Below are positions 12,115 to 23,334 of a stretch of DNA of 64,000 nt, piece by piece. The notes under the pieces are model-generated. The model was not told the DNA's origin and ran no database searches. It worked only from the letters and a program-made list of their open reading frames with translations. The translations under genes were made by a program, and so were the position numbers. Position 1 is the first letter of the stretch. Every line of letters starts with the position of its first letter. The DNA comes from Marchantia polymorpha subsp. ruderalis (Eukaryota; Streptophyta; Marchantiopsida; Marchantiales; Marchantiaceae), in contig AP031354.1 in NCBI GenBank assembly GCA_037833965.1, positions 14,300,001-14,364,000 on the forward strand. Direction: 5' to 3'.

Positions 12115-12483
12115 ATGGAGCATGCGCAGATTCTGCGCGGCGAGTGCGGGGAGATCACAATGGATGAGGTATCGTGTCTGGTGAGGGATTGGAAAGCGCT
12201 CCAAATTGAGCTAGGGAGACTGGGAAAGCTGACAGTGGACGAGATTTCGTGTCTGGAAAGAGCATGGGAGCTTCTCCAAACCGAGCAGGCAAAGAGTGGG
12301 AAAATTACTCGAGAGCTGATCGGGTTTCTTGTGCTCGCCTGGGAGATTCTGTCTGGAAATCGAAGTAGGTACACTTTAACCCCGCCAACAGCAACTTCTT
12401 TAATTCAAGAAACTTCTATTGGAGAAGTGGATCAGACTTGGAGAGCTAGATTTCGGTACTCCACTGGGAACTTGAAGAGGTGA
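12115..12483 (+). CDS. Unrecognised 122-residue ORF with three 25-residue repeats
   Basis: The ORF starts at ATG 12115 (MEHAQILRGECGEI) and ends at 12483. Residues about 13-80 are three imperfect 25-residue units of the form G-x-[IL]-T-x-[DE]-E-[VI]-S-C-L-x-R-x-W-x-x-L-Q, at DNA positions about 12151-12225, 12226-12300 and 12301-12362. The unit is amphipathic and Trp/Leu-rich, suggesting a small helical repeat. It lies 270 bp beyond the donor of the Gln-rich exon on the same strand, so it could be an independent gene, an internal exon of that gene, or intronic DNA with a 75-bp tandem repeat. The antisense strand is also open across the repeats, which weakens the coding case. I do not recognise the family. 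Confidence 0.3.
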   Translation: MEHAQILRGECGEITMDEVSCLVRDWKALQIELGRLGKLTVDEISCLERAWELLQTEQAKSGKITRELIGFLVLAWEILSGNRSRYTLTPPTATSLIQETSIGEVDQTWRARFRYSTGNLKR

Positions 12484-15400
12484 ACTTACAATCTTGACCA
12501 TGTGGCTGCAAGGCAACGAGCAAGTTTTCAATGAGGGTGGATGGACAAGGAAACGCACTCGGAGTTCGGGGTGAAAGCTCTCACAGCATGCGACAGTATT
12601 CCAGCGGTGCCCCGCATTAGAATGCCATAGATGGGTGCATATATTTCTCTTTGTATGATCGCCACCGTCTGGGACACTGACCTGTTTCTACACCGAAGCG
12701 CCGAATCTTGCAGACAGTGACATGTCCCTGCTCGTATGCGACGGGGGTTTGGAGGATCGATGGCAATTAGAGTGCTAGTAAGCCAGGATCGTGGTGTTGT
12801 CATGCCGTCTAGAGTGTCATAATCGGTTCGGCCATCAAGCGGATGCCGAGAGAGATTTTCCAACTCGTTTCCCAAGGTCCCGAAAGGGGAGGATGTGCCG
12901 ATTCTTCTTCAGGTCCACGCTGCTGCAGCTGACAGTTTTGGCAATTTTGTCACTTTCAGTGGTCCTCGAAACCGAAGATCACCACAAGGATGACATGGAT
13001 GGTGCCAGCGATAGCGCCGGATGAAGTTGATGACTCTACTGCAGTTCCGAGTTACATGAAGTAGGTTATAATGGGACGCCGTGCCGCGACGTCGTAATCT
13101 GCTGTAGGTTTTGAGCGCTCTTGCAGCACTCGGCCCAGAGCAGATTACGAATTGCGGCATCGTTCAGAATCGATTACAAACGGTAGGCCATGTACACCGT
13201 CCTCGTCGTCGTCATAGCTATCAATCGGAGTCGTAAGGAGAGCAATTTTTGTAGGTTTGTATTTATTGTAAGAGAATCGTCCGGATCCTTTCCCTACGAT
13301 CGAGAGATTTGTGGTCGTCAGCAGTACAGTTGCAGTAAATAACGTGAACTGTTTGTTGTACATCATGTGCGATTGAGAGTCTGACCGAGCTTTCGAAATA
13401 ATGTTGTGGACGTGGGTACCTCGTTCGTGTGACTGTTCTCTGGTCCCATCTCGGCACGCAACACTCCCCATCCAAACCAGCAGGTGTCAATGGCTCATGA
13501 GTCTCACATTCGGGAACATTTGCATTCTTCCTCCTCCTGCCACGCCCCCAGTAGTACACTCCACTCTGCAGTCCCCAGCAGCAGTGTGCCCAAATCATGC
13601 GTGCATAGATGAATGGCACCACCGCAGGGCACTTGCACAAAGATCGCACCTGTCAGTGTCGAGAATGCGGTATCATGGCCACATGACGTCGCCGGGCAAT
13701 CACGCACCTCGCATCTGTCATCAAGGCACGATATCAGAATCTTCGAAACCGCAGTTCGCTCGCCCCCTGACTGGCCCGCTGCGCTCGTCTTTCCAAACTC
13801 AACTTCCGTCATGTCCGAGCCCAATCAGAGCCGCACCCTCGGGGCTTTTCCGAGTGGCCTAACGGTCCACTCGCCCATCGCCCATCGTCCATCGCCATCT
13901 CCATCGTGATCGAATCTGAGCCTTTTGAATTTTCAAATCGATTGTCAAGAGCTTCGTACGACAGTACTCGAATGCAATGTCTCTGCACGAAATCGGGATT
14001 CCGCCCATGATACGCTGTCTGCATATACCCCACAATAGCTGAGGGGTGAAGGGAGAGGGAGAGAGCAATGATTGAGAGCTCTCGCTGCCTGCAAACCCCG
14101 AGGTAGAGATGTACCAATTTCCTTCGCCCTAGTCCAGACGGACCTTCCCTTTGTTCACGTCATCATGTTGGTTGCGAAGGTGACGATGGGCAAACGATTG
14201 ACATCGAGAGCCGAATCTCGGATAGGCCACTCGACGAGTTTATTTAGATCGATCCACCGAACCGTGGCCAATACTAGTGTACGCCAGACAGTAATTTGTG
14301 GGACGCAACCGTGAAGGGGAGAAGTACTCTTCTTTGCCACAGGGCGTGACGTGCAGTGACATGCTGCAGCGGCACAGCAACCCTCGATGGGCTATGATGG
14401 ATTTTGTGCGTGCGAAACTAACGCGACGTTACAAACAAACGAATTTCCGTTTAGAAGGGTTAGCTTGCAGCCTGAGGTGCGGGTTTAAGGATGGACGGCC
14501 AATGCCATTGCCCTCGACGAGCAGTGGGTATCAGACGTAAATCAGCAATTAAGTCAGCATGATCCTTGTCGCTCTGTATCCTCGCCGAAATATGCCACTG
14601 GCGTTCTTAAAGTCCAACGACGAGACGGCCATGTGCTACAAATTTTTTTCAAGCCAAAATCGTGCAGATCATAGTTCGAAAGGGAAAGACGAGTGACTAT
14701 CTGGAGCAGGGAGGTCTAATAGATCCGGAATGAAACGACCACCCGGAGCAAAGCTTCTTCGAGTTAATGCGAGTGTAACGACAATAGAGTGGTATGAATG
14801 CGTTATAGGTACCGGGTCCACGGACGCGATTGAATCGGTTCGTCGTCACTGAAGGAATCTGGGATCATTAAACCGAAGTGGATTACGCGCAGCTGAGCTC
14901 AGCAACAACATTTGGGATCGGCTCTTTCGGATGGTGAGTTCTGGATTGGCGAGCATGTGGAGCACAGCGCTCACCCGGCCGCAAAGCCAGCGTCATAGCG
15001 TCAACACGGCCCCGGACAACAGAGGATCGATGGCATAGTTCAGTTCCTCTGCAGATCTTGAGCGCGGAGTGGCCATCTGGTGTTCGAGGCCGTCGATAGA
15101 ACAGCCTATTAATACGGCCAAAGACGTCTCTTTAATGCTCTGGGCCTCGTTATGAGATGCACCACAACAGCAGCGACCTTGTCGTTAACAGAAACTTGCG
15201 ACACGCGACAAGTTACACAAAAGGCTCCGCGGACGCTCGTCCAATTTGACGATCCCTGCTTGAGGACACAGGGCCTGGACCAGCTCGCGTCTGACTTTTC
15301 TGGACTCTAAACACGGCACTTCTCCATCATCGGACAGAGCGCTATCCATCGGAGCAGCAGCACCCATGCAAGAATCCTACCCATAACTCCGAACAAGCTG

Positions 15401-17170
15401 ACAAACAAAATAGCCCTGGGGCCCTGGAAAGCGTCGAGAAGTAAACGCGGGGATCTGGTCGTTCGCGGTAAAAGGGAGGGTAAGTCAGTCCATTAACAGG
15501 AGAAGTAACTGAGCTTTTGTGAATCGTGATGTGTGGCTTCGGCTGGATTAGCTCGGGGGGTTGTTGAGCCAAATCCTGAACCATGTTCCTGTTTTCGTTC
15601 ATATTTTTTGCCGATTTATTTCGGACCCGAGGATCGAGGATCGAGGGTCGATCTTCGATCCAGGTCCATCTGCGGAGCGAGACGGACAGCCTGCACCCGG
15701 CCGCACATTTGAAAGTCACTTTACCTCCATGTGCAAGATATTAATTTCACCGAAGCCAGTCAGCAGATCCCAACTGCGAACTTATTTCGTCCCCCTGAAG
15801 GTCGTTCATCTAGATGCACAGGTTTAGCGATCCAGCACACAGGGCTTTCTGTTACGGAGCATTTCGTTAGAGACAACAGTCAGTCGTCTCCGATCTTCGT
15901 CGGCTCAAGTTTGTTAATCATCAACTAAGTCGTCCATTCGCTTTCCAGTTGTTACTCGAGAGCATGTGATCGCCGCAGTTCTCAACAACAGCCGCAGGTT
16001 TCCGAATGACTGAGGTAAAGAATGGGTTCGTTAGATGACGATGTTGGTACGTGTCGTTCAGGACTTTAAGAGAACATGTCGCGCAACAGATCGGTCGACA
16101 CGCTCGCCACCTACGGGCTTCCCGTCGTGGGGGTAGCCTCGAAAGTCTGTAATGACCGAGCGGTTGAAGCAACTGAGAGAATCAAGACGTGAGGAGCTGT
16201 GAGCCCGACTCGCAGAGGAAGGTTTCGTACGTCGGGCGAGAAGATCACTTCGAAATTGAATCATTGGTTTCTGTCCAAACCCTGAAACGCCCCAGAATTA
16301 GCTCGTGGTAGACCTCATGAATATCCTGGCATAATCATGTGGAGGAATCTGTTACCCAATGACTGACGACCAATGCTTACATTTCCTCTATGCTAGTGCT
16401 TTGCAATCATCTACATCATGTACGTCTTGGGTAAAGAATTTTCTATATATATATTGAGTTCGTGCGCTGAGGCCTACGCTTCTCGAAGCAATCCCTAAGT
16501 TGCCTCGACATCTCGGACCAATCTCCGCACTGCCGTCGTTTCCGTCAGCTGTTTACGGCACATGCTTGCACAAGACGTTTCTACCGAACTTCTGGCAATG
16601 GGCACATTCTAGGGGATGCTTGCACATGTTGCTTTTCTTGAACGGACCAGTGCAGATGAAGAATTCGAAGTTCGATCCAAAGGCTTCTCAAGTTCTAATT
16701 TTTTTTTGAGATCTCATGGGGCACTGGAGACCGGGTGTCATGTCGAGAAAAGTTGTCATGCTCCCACCGCATCCCGGCAGCAGGTAGTTGGAGCATGTAG
16801 ATAGGGTAGTAAGTGAAAGGTGCCGCCATAATTACTTTGCCGACTTCGTGAGAATTGAGGTACAATAGCAGCCTTAGTTCGACAGAGGGACGATCGGTTC
16901 GTAATTAGTGTTTACTGCAAATCTCTGCTTACAAACGTTATAGAAATTACAAAATTCTGCCGCCCAGGCCTTTCTCTCCCGACCAGAGGCTACTGATAGG
17001 GATAGGGTGTATCGACCGATCATCCAGATTAAGAACGAGAATTTCTCACGATCCATTCATCGGCTGTGCTGTGCACTGCGCGCATGCTCCACGACTATGA
17101 TTCTCGAAGGAAGTTTTGGTGGAGGTTTCACACATCGTTCCAGGGCTCTCCTCTGGGTTGAATTCCAGAA
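12484..17170. other. GC-rich, probably intronic or intergenic DNA without assignable genes
   Basis: Mixed-composition sequence with many overlapping ORFs of 60-150 codons on both strands and no recognisable domain, conserved motif or coherent splice chain. A run of CCATCG-type hexamers occurs at about 13872-13907. Part of it may be introns of the gene starting at 11444, since that exon has a strong donor. I cannot support individual exons by eye. Confidence 0.45.
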
Positions 17171-17202
17171 CTATGCAAGTTTCATTATTATCAACGCGTA
17201 CG

Positions 17203-17583
17203 CTAGTGGGCTTGCCCTGCTAAACCTCGCTTGAAAATTCTCCACATGAAAACTGCGGTCGAGAAGGCCAATAGAGGGAAGACCAAGCACAGTGAGCTGA
17301 CTATGCCCAGCAGGTAAACGAGGTGGTTTGTAGTCAGGACGGTCAGTGCAATCAGAGGACCTGTTCCGGAAGCAAATAGTATCACCACGAGTAGAATCCA
17401 TCGTCTCTGGATACAAAGCCTTCTCGTGTACCTGGTGTACACTACGTGCAGCGCAAAGCAGATCAGTGACATAAACAGAGTGTCCCACAAGATAATGGCG
17501 ATGATGAACACAATGTCAACGCCTTCGCGACTCAATCTCCCTGGACCTGACGTCAGAGGAGTTATAGAATCATCGGACCCCAT
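17203..17583 (-). CDS. Small hydrophobic membrane-protein ORF, unrecognised
   Basis: This 126-residue minus-strand ORF begins MGSDDSITPLTSGPGRLSRE and has an organised membrane-protein pattern. There are three long hydrophobic segments at about residues 22-47, 61-82 and 88-112, separated by short Arg-rich loops (YTRYTRRLCIQRR and, at the end, WRIFKR). The positive loops suggest a defined topology. The start is the first ATG in frame, and an upstream in-frame stop makes it look like a whole short protein, though it could be one exon. No family is recognised. There is no clear operon-like or divergent partner; the sequence 5' of it (17590-17800) holds only chance ORFs. Confidence 0.4.
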   Translation of the reverse strand: MGSDDSITPLTSGPGRLSREGVDIVFIIAIILWDTLFMSLICFALHVVYTRYTRRLCIQRRWILLVVILFASGTGPLIALTVLTTNHLVYLLGIVSSLCLVFPLLAFSTAVFMWRIFKRGLAGQAH

Positions 17584-17589
17584 TTCAGG

Positions 17590-19040
17590 ATGAGAGGAGA
17601 ACGTGAGAAGAACACAGAACTATGTCGATTACTCCAATATCGTCGTGCTTTTGCTGAGAATTATGCCACCTACTCTTACACGAAACTAGCCTCTTGTTGT
17701 GAAAGCATTGTCACCAGAACTCTTCACCGGAGCAACTTCACCGGGCGAATTGCGCCGAGTGGAATAAGTCTGGTAGAGAACAAGAATTGCAGAGTGTAAT
17801 GGTAGCGGCTATAAGCACGGCGAAGTACAGAGAAACGACGGCTAGGCCTGCGGATGGGCATGACCGGGTCTCATTTGGTCTTGTGGTTCAGTGACGAGCC
17901 ACAGACAGTCTGGGATCGAATGGACGAGCAAGTAAATATGGAAACGGATTCTCTGAGCTGTTCATAACTCACAGCAAGGACTGTACAGGAGGAGATCCTC
18001 ATAGGGCCGTTTACGGTAGTCCAGCCGACTCCGAGTCCTGCGTCTGCTCAAGCGCAGATGTGCCCTCACTGTGCACGTTCTTGTTGGTATTCTGAGCTGT
18101 GTGACTTGTCATCTGTCCTCTTTCGAGACGCACCATACGCAGTCCTTTTGACGACCAAACATTGTGCATCTTGGTGCAAACCAGAACATTTCAAGGGGGG
18201 TTTCTGTTCTGATATTCTGTTCTGTCTCTGTCGCAGATGTTACGTTGCACTTGTGCGTTGAAGTGGATTCTGTTCCTTCTGCGTCTACCGCTGGAACCCA
18301 ATTTACTTCTCCCGTGTCGATGATCTCTGACACCAGCGGTAGAAGATGCACCAGCTTCCGCTGGTGCTGATTTATTCCATTTGGAACCAATTTTCTGTAC
18401 CCTGATGCACTAGCGGTGGATGAAATAACAGCAGCCCTAGACCCCGCATCTGAAATCACAGAACAATGATGTGGAATACGAAACTGTTATCCAACTAAAC
18501 CTCCAATATTTTTGGTGTGACATGCATCCCTCATATGCAACAATAATAGAAACAATTAATTGATGGGACACTGCGGAACACAAAATGTTTTTTCGGTACA
18601 TTCCACGGTTTCAAGACGCACCATACGCAGTCCTTGTGACGCTATTAGACAGTTATCCTAATAGCGAACGAAAAACTTGTGATTCCTGGGCCAAATTGCA
18701 ATGGGGTGCAAATCAGTCAAGACCTTTTAGAGAGTGTTTTGGCTACAGTGGCTCCACTTCTCTCCTCATTGTCATCTAACATCCTCATCACTCTATCCAT
18801 CCACAAGACTTTGTCTACTTGCGATCTCGTCGTTTAGAATCGGTGCGGATTCCTTTGTGTCTCTTTGCGGTCAAATTGGCGAGAAAGGAAATAGTTGAAT
18901 CGCTAAGATTCAAATTAAAGATTACAAGCACCATTGGAGACTGTCTAAAGCACAACTCTTTAAATTCGGCAAACGCTCCCCTTAAATGCCGAAAGTGCCT
19001 AATGTAATGGTGCCGAGGACCCCAAAATTTTAACAGGAAA
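17590..19040. other. Intergenic stretch with a duplicated segment
   Basis: No recognisable gene. About 28 bases (GACGCACCATACGCAGTCCTT and flanks) occur at about 18121-18153 and again at about 18608-18640. Similarity continues patchily downstream through GGTGCAAA..CAG, suggesting an old 480-bp-spaced duplication. The second copy has an extra segment bounded by CTATTAG and CTAATAG. Confidence 0.45.
18121..18640. repeat. Direct repeat pair (about 30 bp core, 487 bp apart)
   Basis: TTTC(G/A)AGACGCACCATACG plus the following CAGTCCTT(T/G)TGACG is present at 18121 and 18608. The second copy is interrupted soon after by CTATTAG-N9-CTAATAG, a small inverted repeat that could be a footprint or a tiny insertion. 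Confidence 0.55.
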
Positions 19041-19053
19041 AATTAATGAGCGT

Positions 19054-19156
19054 AGAGTTTACACTTTATAGCATAAACTCTTCAGTTCAACTTCGCCAAA
19101 GCCCGTTTACGCTTTACACTTTCCAGCATAAAGTGTAAATGGGCTTTGGCGAAGTT
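19054..19156. repeat. Cluster of two palindromes, possible 5' terminal region of the hAT-like transposon
   Basis: Stem-loop 1 has arms AGAGTTTA (19054-19061) and TAAACTCT (19074-19081). Stem-loop 2 has arms AACTTCGCCAAAGCCCGTTTAC (19089-19110) and its complement at 19135-19156 with one mismatch, enclosing a perfect TTTACACTTT / AAAGTGTAAA pair. A weakly similar TTTGGC..GAAGTT..AAC string occurs in inverted sense near 38558-38580, beyond the hAT C-terminal segment. This would fit terminal or subterminal repeats of that transposon, but the match is loose. Confidence 0.4.
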
Positions 19157-19185
19157 TAACGCACACACAAGTCACTTCGCGACGA

Positions 19186-19253
19186 TGGTGGTGTCAATCA
19201 GCAAAGCGCTAGCGAACTCGAAAGCTCGCGGCACGCCGATTCAAGCAAAGCAT
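19186..19253 (+). other. Possible 5'-most segment of the hAT-like gene, cut by the LINE
   Basis: An open frame beginning MVVSISKALANSKARG runs into the LINE 3' end at 19254. The hAT-like coding sequence resumes immediately beyond the LINE 5' end at about 24390. This placement suggests the LINE landed in the 5' part of the transposon. No homology by itself supports this short piece, and I could not find a clear target-site duplication. Confidence 0.25.
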
Positions 19254-19365
19254 GGTAATGGTAATGGTAATAGATCAAGCCCGGGGGACCCAAAGGGTCA
19301 AAAGGCTGAAAAACACAAAACAAGCGACAACCACAAACGAGGGAAAAGACCCCAAAGGCCAATCC

Positions 19366-22300
19366 CTAGCTAGTGCCAAGAGCATTAGAACGATAACTAA
19401 TAATGTCCCTAATATAACAACCTAAATCAAAAGGAACTAACTGTAACAAATAATAAAAATTCTCTACATCTATATTATGAGTCACTCTAATCTTTGTATA
19501 TCTAGTACAAGTAAGAAATACATGCTCTTCTTCCTCAACTTCTCTTCCATCACATAGCCTACAAATACGTTCACTCCTATCAATATTAAGCCAACGTCCT
19601 TCCTCAATTCCAAGTCTATGAGATCCAGTTCTATGCCTAGCAATAATATGACGTAAGGATGTAGAGATTCCTGCAAGTAGATAATCCTGTTCACAATAAA
19701 CAAGCATAGGATTCACATGAAGTTGATAAAACTGCATCTTGGTGCCGCGCTTGCTCCAAATAATGTTTAGAAACTCCTCCTTTAGACGTTCACGTAGTGC
19801 TATAGGTTGTACGTCCCAATCGCGTTCCGTCACATTCCACCTCAAAGACCAAGTTATCACATCCGCTAACCATCCTTTGGCACGTGTGGCACTCAAAGCC
19901 TGAGGAGGGAGGCGAGAAGCATCAAGAGACCTCACCCTTGTGATGTAAGTGATGGTCAAGTATAGAGCTTCAGCCTCTAGAGGTAAACAACTTGTTTCCG
20001 CAAGAAGAATAACATATGAGGTTTGGTTTCTCACACCCAATTCTTCTTGTAGAAATATCTTTTGCACTCTCTCCACACGCTCCCAACCTGTCTTCTTACA
20101 ACCAGGACCCCACAATTGGGTTCCATACAATACTACCGGCAACACTAAGCTTCTGAATAAAAATTTCCTAAAACTCAAAGACACAAGATGAGCCCTTCTA
20201 CACCAATTTAGCAATGAATATAGAGCTTTGTAACCACCTTCTACTCTCTTTTGCACACAAAGTGCCCAACTATAATCATTAGAAAAATCAATGCCTAGAT
20301 ATTTATAACTCTTCACCTCTTCTAATTGTAAATCCTGGTAATAGAAGAAAAACTTGAATCTAGTGCCCACTATCATGACTTTGGACTTCTCTATATTTAC
20401 CTCCATCTGATTCTGGGTACAAAAGTTAGCCAAAGTGTATAGGTGTTTCTGTAAACTAATTGCATCACGTGCTAGTAATATGATATCATCTGCATACAAG
20501 AGAGCTTTGATAACAAAGTTTCCAAGCTTGACACCTTCACTATCACATGCCTCCAACCACTCTTTGATATCATCTATACAATCTCCAAATAGAGTAGGAG
20601 AGAGAGGACAACCTTGAATCACTCCAATGGTACTCAAAACCTCTTCAGTTTGAGAAGTGTTGATCTTGGCTCGAACAGATTGGTAAAGCGTGGCCACAGC
20701 TGCTAGAAGATCTGATGGTACTCCAATGACTTGCAGCCTTTCCCATGATAGCTCACGAGGTACGGTGTCAAAAGCTTTCTTAAAATTAATGAAGGCGCAA
20801 AACAAAGCTTTGCCGTTGCCCTTTGACTTCTCCCATAAAACACGCAAAGCCAAGATATGGTCAATGGTGTTGTATGTGGGGCAAAAGCCTGCTTGAAACC
20901 GCGCTCTCTTTCGATGAGATTCAGTCCATGTGCTCAACTTTGACTCCACCAATTTGCCAAATAACTTGGCAAAAACACTACCCACCATGATAGTGCGATA
21001 GTTTGTCACCAAGTCCTTCCTTCCTGACTTGTGAATAGGCACAATCTTCCGTAATGACCAAGCTGAAGGAAAACCATATATAGCTGCATTCTCTAACGCT
21101 TTGGTGAGTCTTGGTCCAATAACATCTCCTCCCCACTTCAAAAGTTTAATAGAAAGACCATCCAAATCCTCCGATTTACCATTTGCTAGTTCTAACTCGA
21201 GTCATCACCTCTGATTCAGAAAATAAGCCTGATGTTCCTTCACAACAAGGCATTGATGCAGCGTTGGGAAAGAAATAAAGCTTTTCAGCAAAGTCAATCA
21301 AACTCTTGGGATCAAGAGGAGGTTTTGAATACCTTACAACTAACCGTCTCCAAAAGGATTTTGGATTCTCCATCAACTCCTTTGTCAAGGATTCCTGCTT
21401 CGTCCTCAAAAAAGCTCGTTTTTTAGACTTCACCAAGTCTTTGTAAAGCCTTGTCAAGATAAGCCGACTTTGGAAATCCAAAGACTTGTCAACTGCTCTC
21501 ATCCTCGCTTGCTTACAATCCAAGTCAAACCATTCATTGCAAGGAAGCCTCCTAGCTCTTCGATCCTTGTGCCGCAAAAAGAACTTAGAAGCAGTGTCTT
21601 TGAACAACTCTATTAATTGCCCACTCGCTGTATGTGGATCAAGGCTCCATGAAGTGTGAGTCAAAAGGTCTTGAAAATGTGACATGTACTGCTCTTTCTT
21701 ACTAGGATCTAAACGAAACTTCGGAGAAGCTAAAACATAATGGCATGGAGAGAGAGGGATTGTTTTTGATAACAAGAGAGTAAATAAGAGAGGTGCATGA
21801 TCTGACTCTGGCTGAGGTTCTAGAATATCAAATTTCGAAATAAGAGAGCTATGAGTGGCTGAGGATAGAAGATAATCAATGGTGCTAACACCTGTAGGAG
21901 AAAAACACGTATTGGAAAGGGAGTTGGGAAACTCAGAGATACCATTGAGAACTTTCAAATTACATGTGGCTCCAAAGGTTAGAAAGTGTTCTGTCAAAGG
22001 ATTTGTACAAGTATGGGAAGAGTTTCTACACCACATACTATCTTCAAGTTCTTCAAAAGGGGGAGAACTCAAGAGATCACCAACTTGGGTAAATTGTGCA
22101 CAACCTATTCGAGCATTGAAGTCTCCAACCAGAAAAACTTCACCATTGCTCTGATAATTGAGAACATCTCCTATAAGTCGATGGAATGGTTGACTCCGAT
22201 TGCAAGTGCGTGTGGAGTAGATAGGCATGGACAATGGTGCAAAGTAACAAATTGCCAAATAACTATAAGATACTCCAGCCAATCCAAGACGAAGCCAATG

Positions 22301-22564
22301 ATATTGACCCCCAATATCATGACCTTCTAGGTGTATAAGAGGTAGAAATTCAGATCTGATGAGAGTAGCAATACCGCCATAGCCTCTTCCTCCTCGTTGA
22401 CTTCTATGATTCCAAGTGGATCCCACCAAAGTAAACCATGGTATCTCTTCAATAGTGTTGCTCTCATGTTCTCACGTCTCCACAATGTTGATGATGTCAG
22501 CCATCTTCCAAATCGGATCAGCACTCACACATTTTGTTGAAGAAAGAACTCTAATATTCCACAT
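19366..22564 (-). pseudogene. LINE ORF2: endonuclease and reverse transcriptase, disrupted
   Basis: This is the nicking endonuclease and target-primed reverse transcriptase of the LINE. It starts at ATG 22564 (MWNIRVLSSTKCV, the usual WNIRG-like opening of plant L1 ORF2). The endonuclease covers about 22500-21180, with FLVGDFNARIG and the SDHAPLLF motif containing the catalytic Asp-His. The RT covers about 21150-20200, with FINFKKAFDTV (first Asp), IQGCPLSPTLF and ALLYADDIILLA (YADD). The C-terminal zinc-knuckle-like segment CRLCDG..EEEHVFLTC lies near 19550. There is an in-frame TGA within about the first 35 codons and a frameshift near 21165-21176, just before the RT. The RT frame alone is open for 599 codons. 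No RNase H domain is seen. Confidence 0.9.
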
Positions 22565-22588
22565 TAACACCCTCAAGCTCTTGGATTG

Positions 22589-23323
22589 CTAGGTTGATGA
22601 TTGTCTCCTCCTCTTAGTGATAACAGCTTGACTATCACGTAGAAAAGCTACAAAACCTGCATCTTGAGCTTCTTTGACTTTTGCAAGCTCTTTTCTCCTT
22701 GCCTCTACTTGTAGAGGTGTGATATCGAGATCTAACCAAATCCTTTGTCCCTTGAGAACAGCTTTATTAGCTAAAGCCGTATCACATTGAGTTTGGTCAT
22801 TGAACTTAACTATGATAGCTCGAGATTGGGTTCCTATTGTTCCAATGCGAAAAGCTTGAGCCACATCCGGATTAGCAACATGAAGTGTTTCAGCCAAAAA
22901 CTTGGTAACAACACTTTTCACCTCTTCCTTCTCAGATTCAAGTAGACCAGAAATCCTCACATTCTTTCTACGAGCAAATTGATTAGCCTTTTCAATCTCT
23001 TGCTCTTGACAGAAAGAGATATGAGCAAACTTGGTGGCTTCGGCATAAGACTTCATTTTCACCTCTAGACTTTCAACCACTTCATGGAAACCAGGTGTAG
23101 TAACAGTAGAAGCTTGGGAACCAACCTTCTCTTGGATGTCTTCAACTGATCCAGATATTTCTAGCATGATCTTTTCAAAACTTTTGTGGGAAATCTTCAA
23201 CTCCCGGATTTCATTCTTTGCAGCAATCAAAGCAGCATTTTGTACCTTGAATTCTTGACGGAGCACTTGCAGTTCTTCTAAAACCGTTTGGAGAAGTTTT
23301 GCAAGGTTGTCTTGAGATGCCAT
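22589..23323 (-). CDS. LINE ORF1 protein (coiled coil plus RRM-like nucleic-acid chaperone)
   Basis: An intact 244-residue ORF from ATG 23323 (MASQDNLAKLLQTVLEEL) to a stop at 22589. Residues about 5-75 have heptad-like Leu/Ile spacing typical of the trimerising coiled coil of L1 ORF1p. Residues about 110-215 resemble the L1 ORF1p RRM and C-terminal domain: ARRKNVRISGLLESE, then AFRIGTIGTQSRAIIVKF, then the Lys-rich end. In L1 elements this protein binds the element RNA. There is no CCHC knuckle here, unlike many angiosperm L1 ORF1 proteins. It is the best-preserved ORF of the element and sits directly after the 166-bp monomer array. Confidence 0.85.
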   Translation of the reverse strand: MASQDNLAKLLQTVLEELQVLRQEFKVQNAALIAAKNEIRELKISHKSFEKIMLEISGSVEDIQEKVGSQASTVTTPGFHEVVESLEVKMKSYAEATKFAHISFCQEQEIEKANQFARRKNVRISGLLESEKEEVKSVVTKFLAETLHVANPDVAQAFRIGTIGTQSRAIIVKFNDQTQCDTALANKAVLKGQRIWLDLDITPLQVEARRKELAKVKEAQDAGFVAFLRDSQAVITKRRRQSST

Positions 23324-23334
23324 CTTGTATGGTT

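Noticed and set aside
13840-13880. tRNA-like string GAGTGGCCTAACGGT
   Set aside because: It resembles a D-arm only. No matching acceptor stem, anticodon arm or TTCRANNC box is found at the right spacing.
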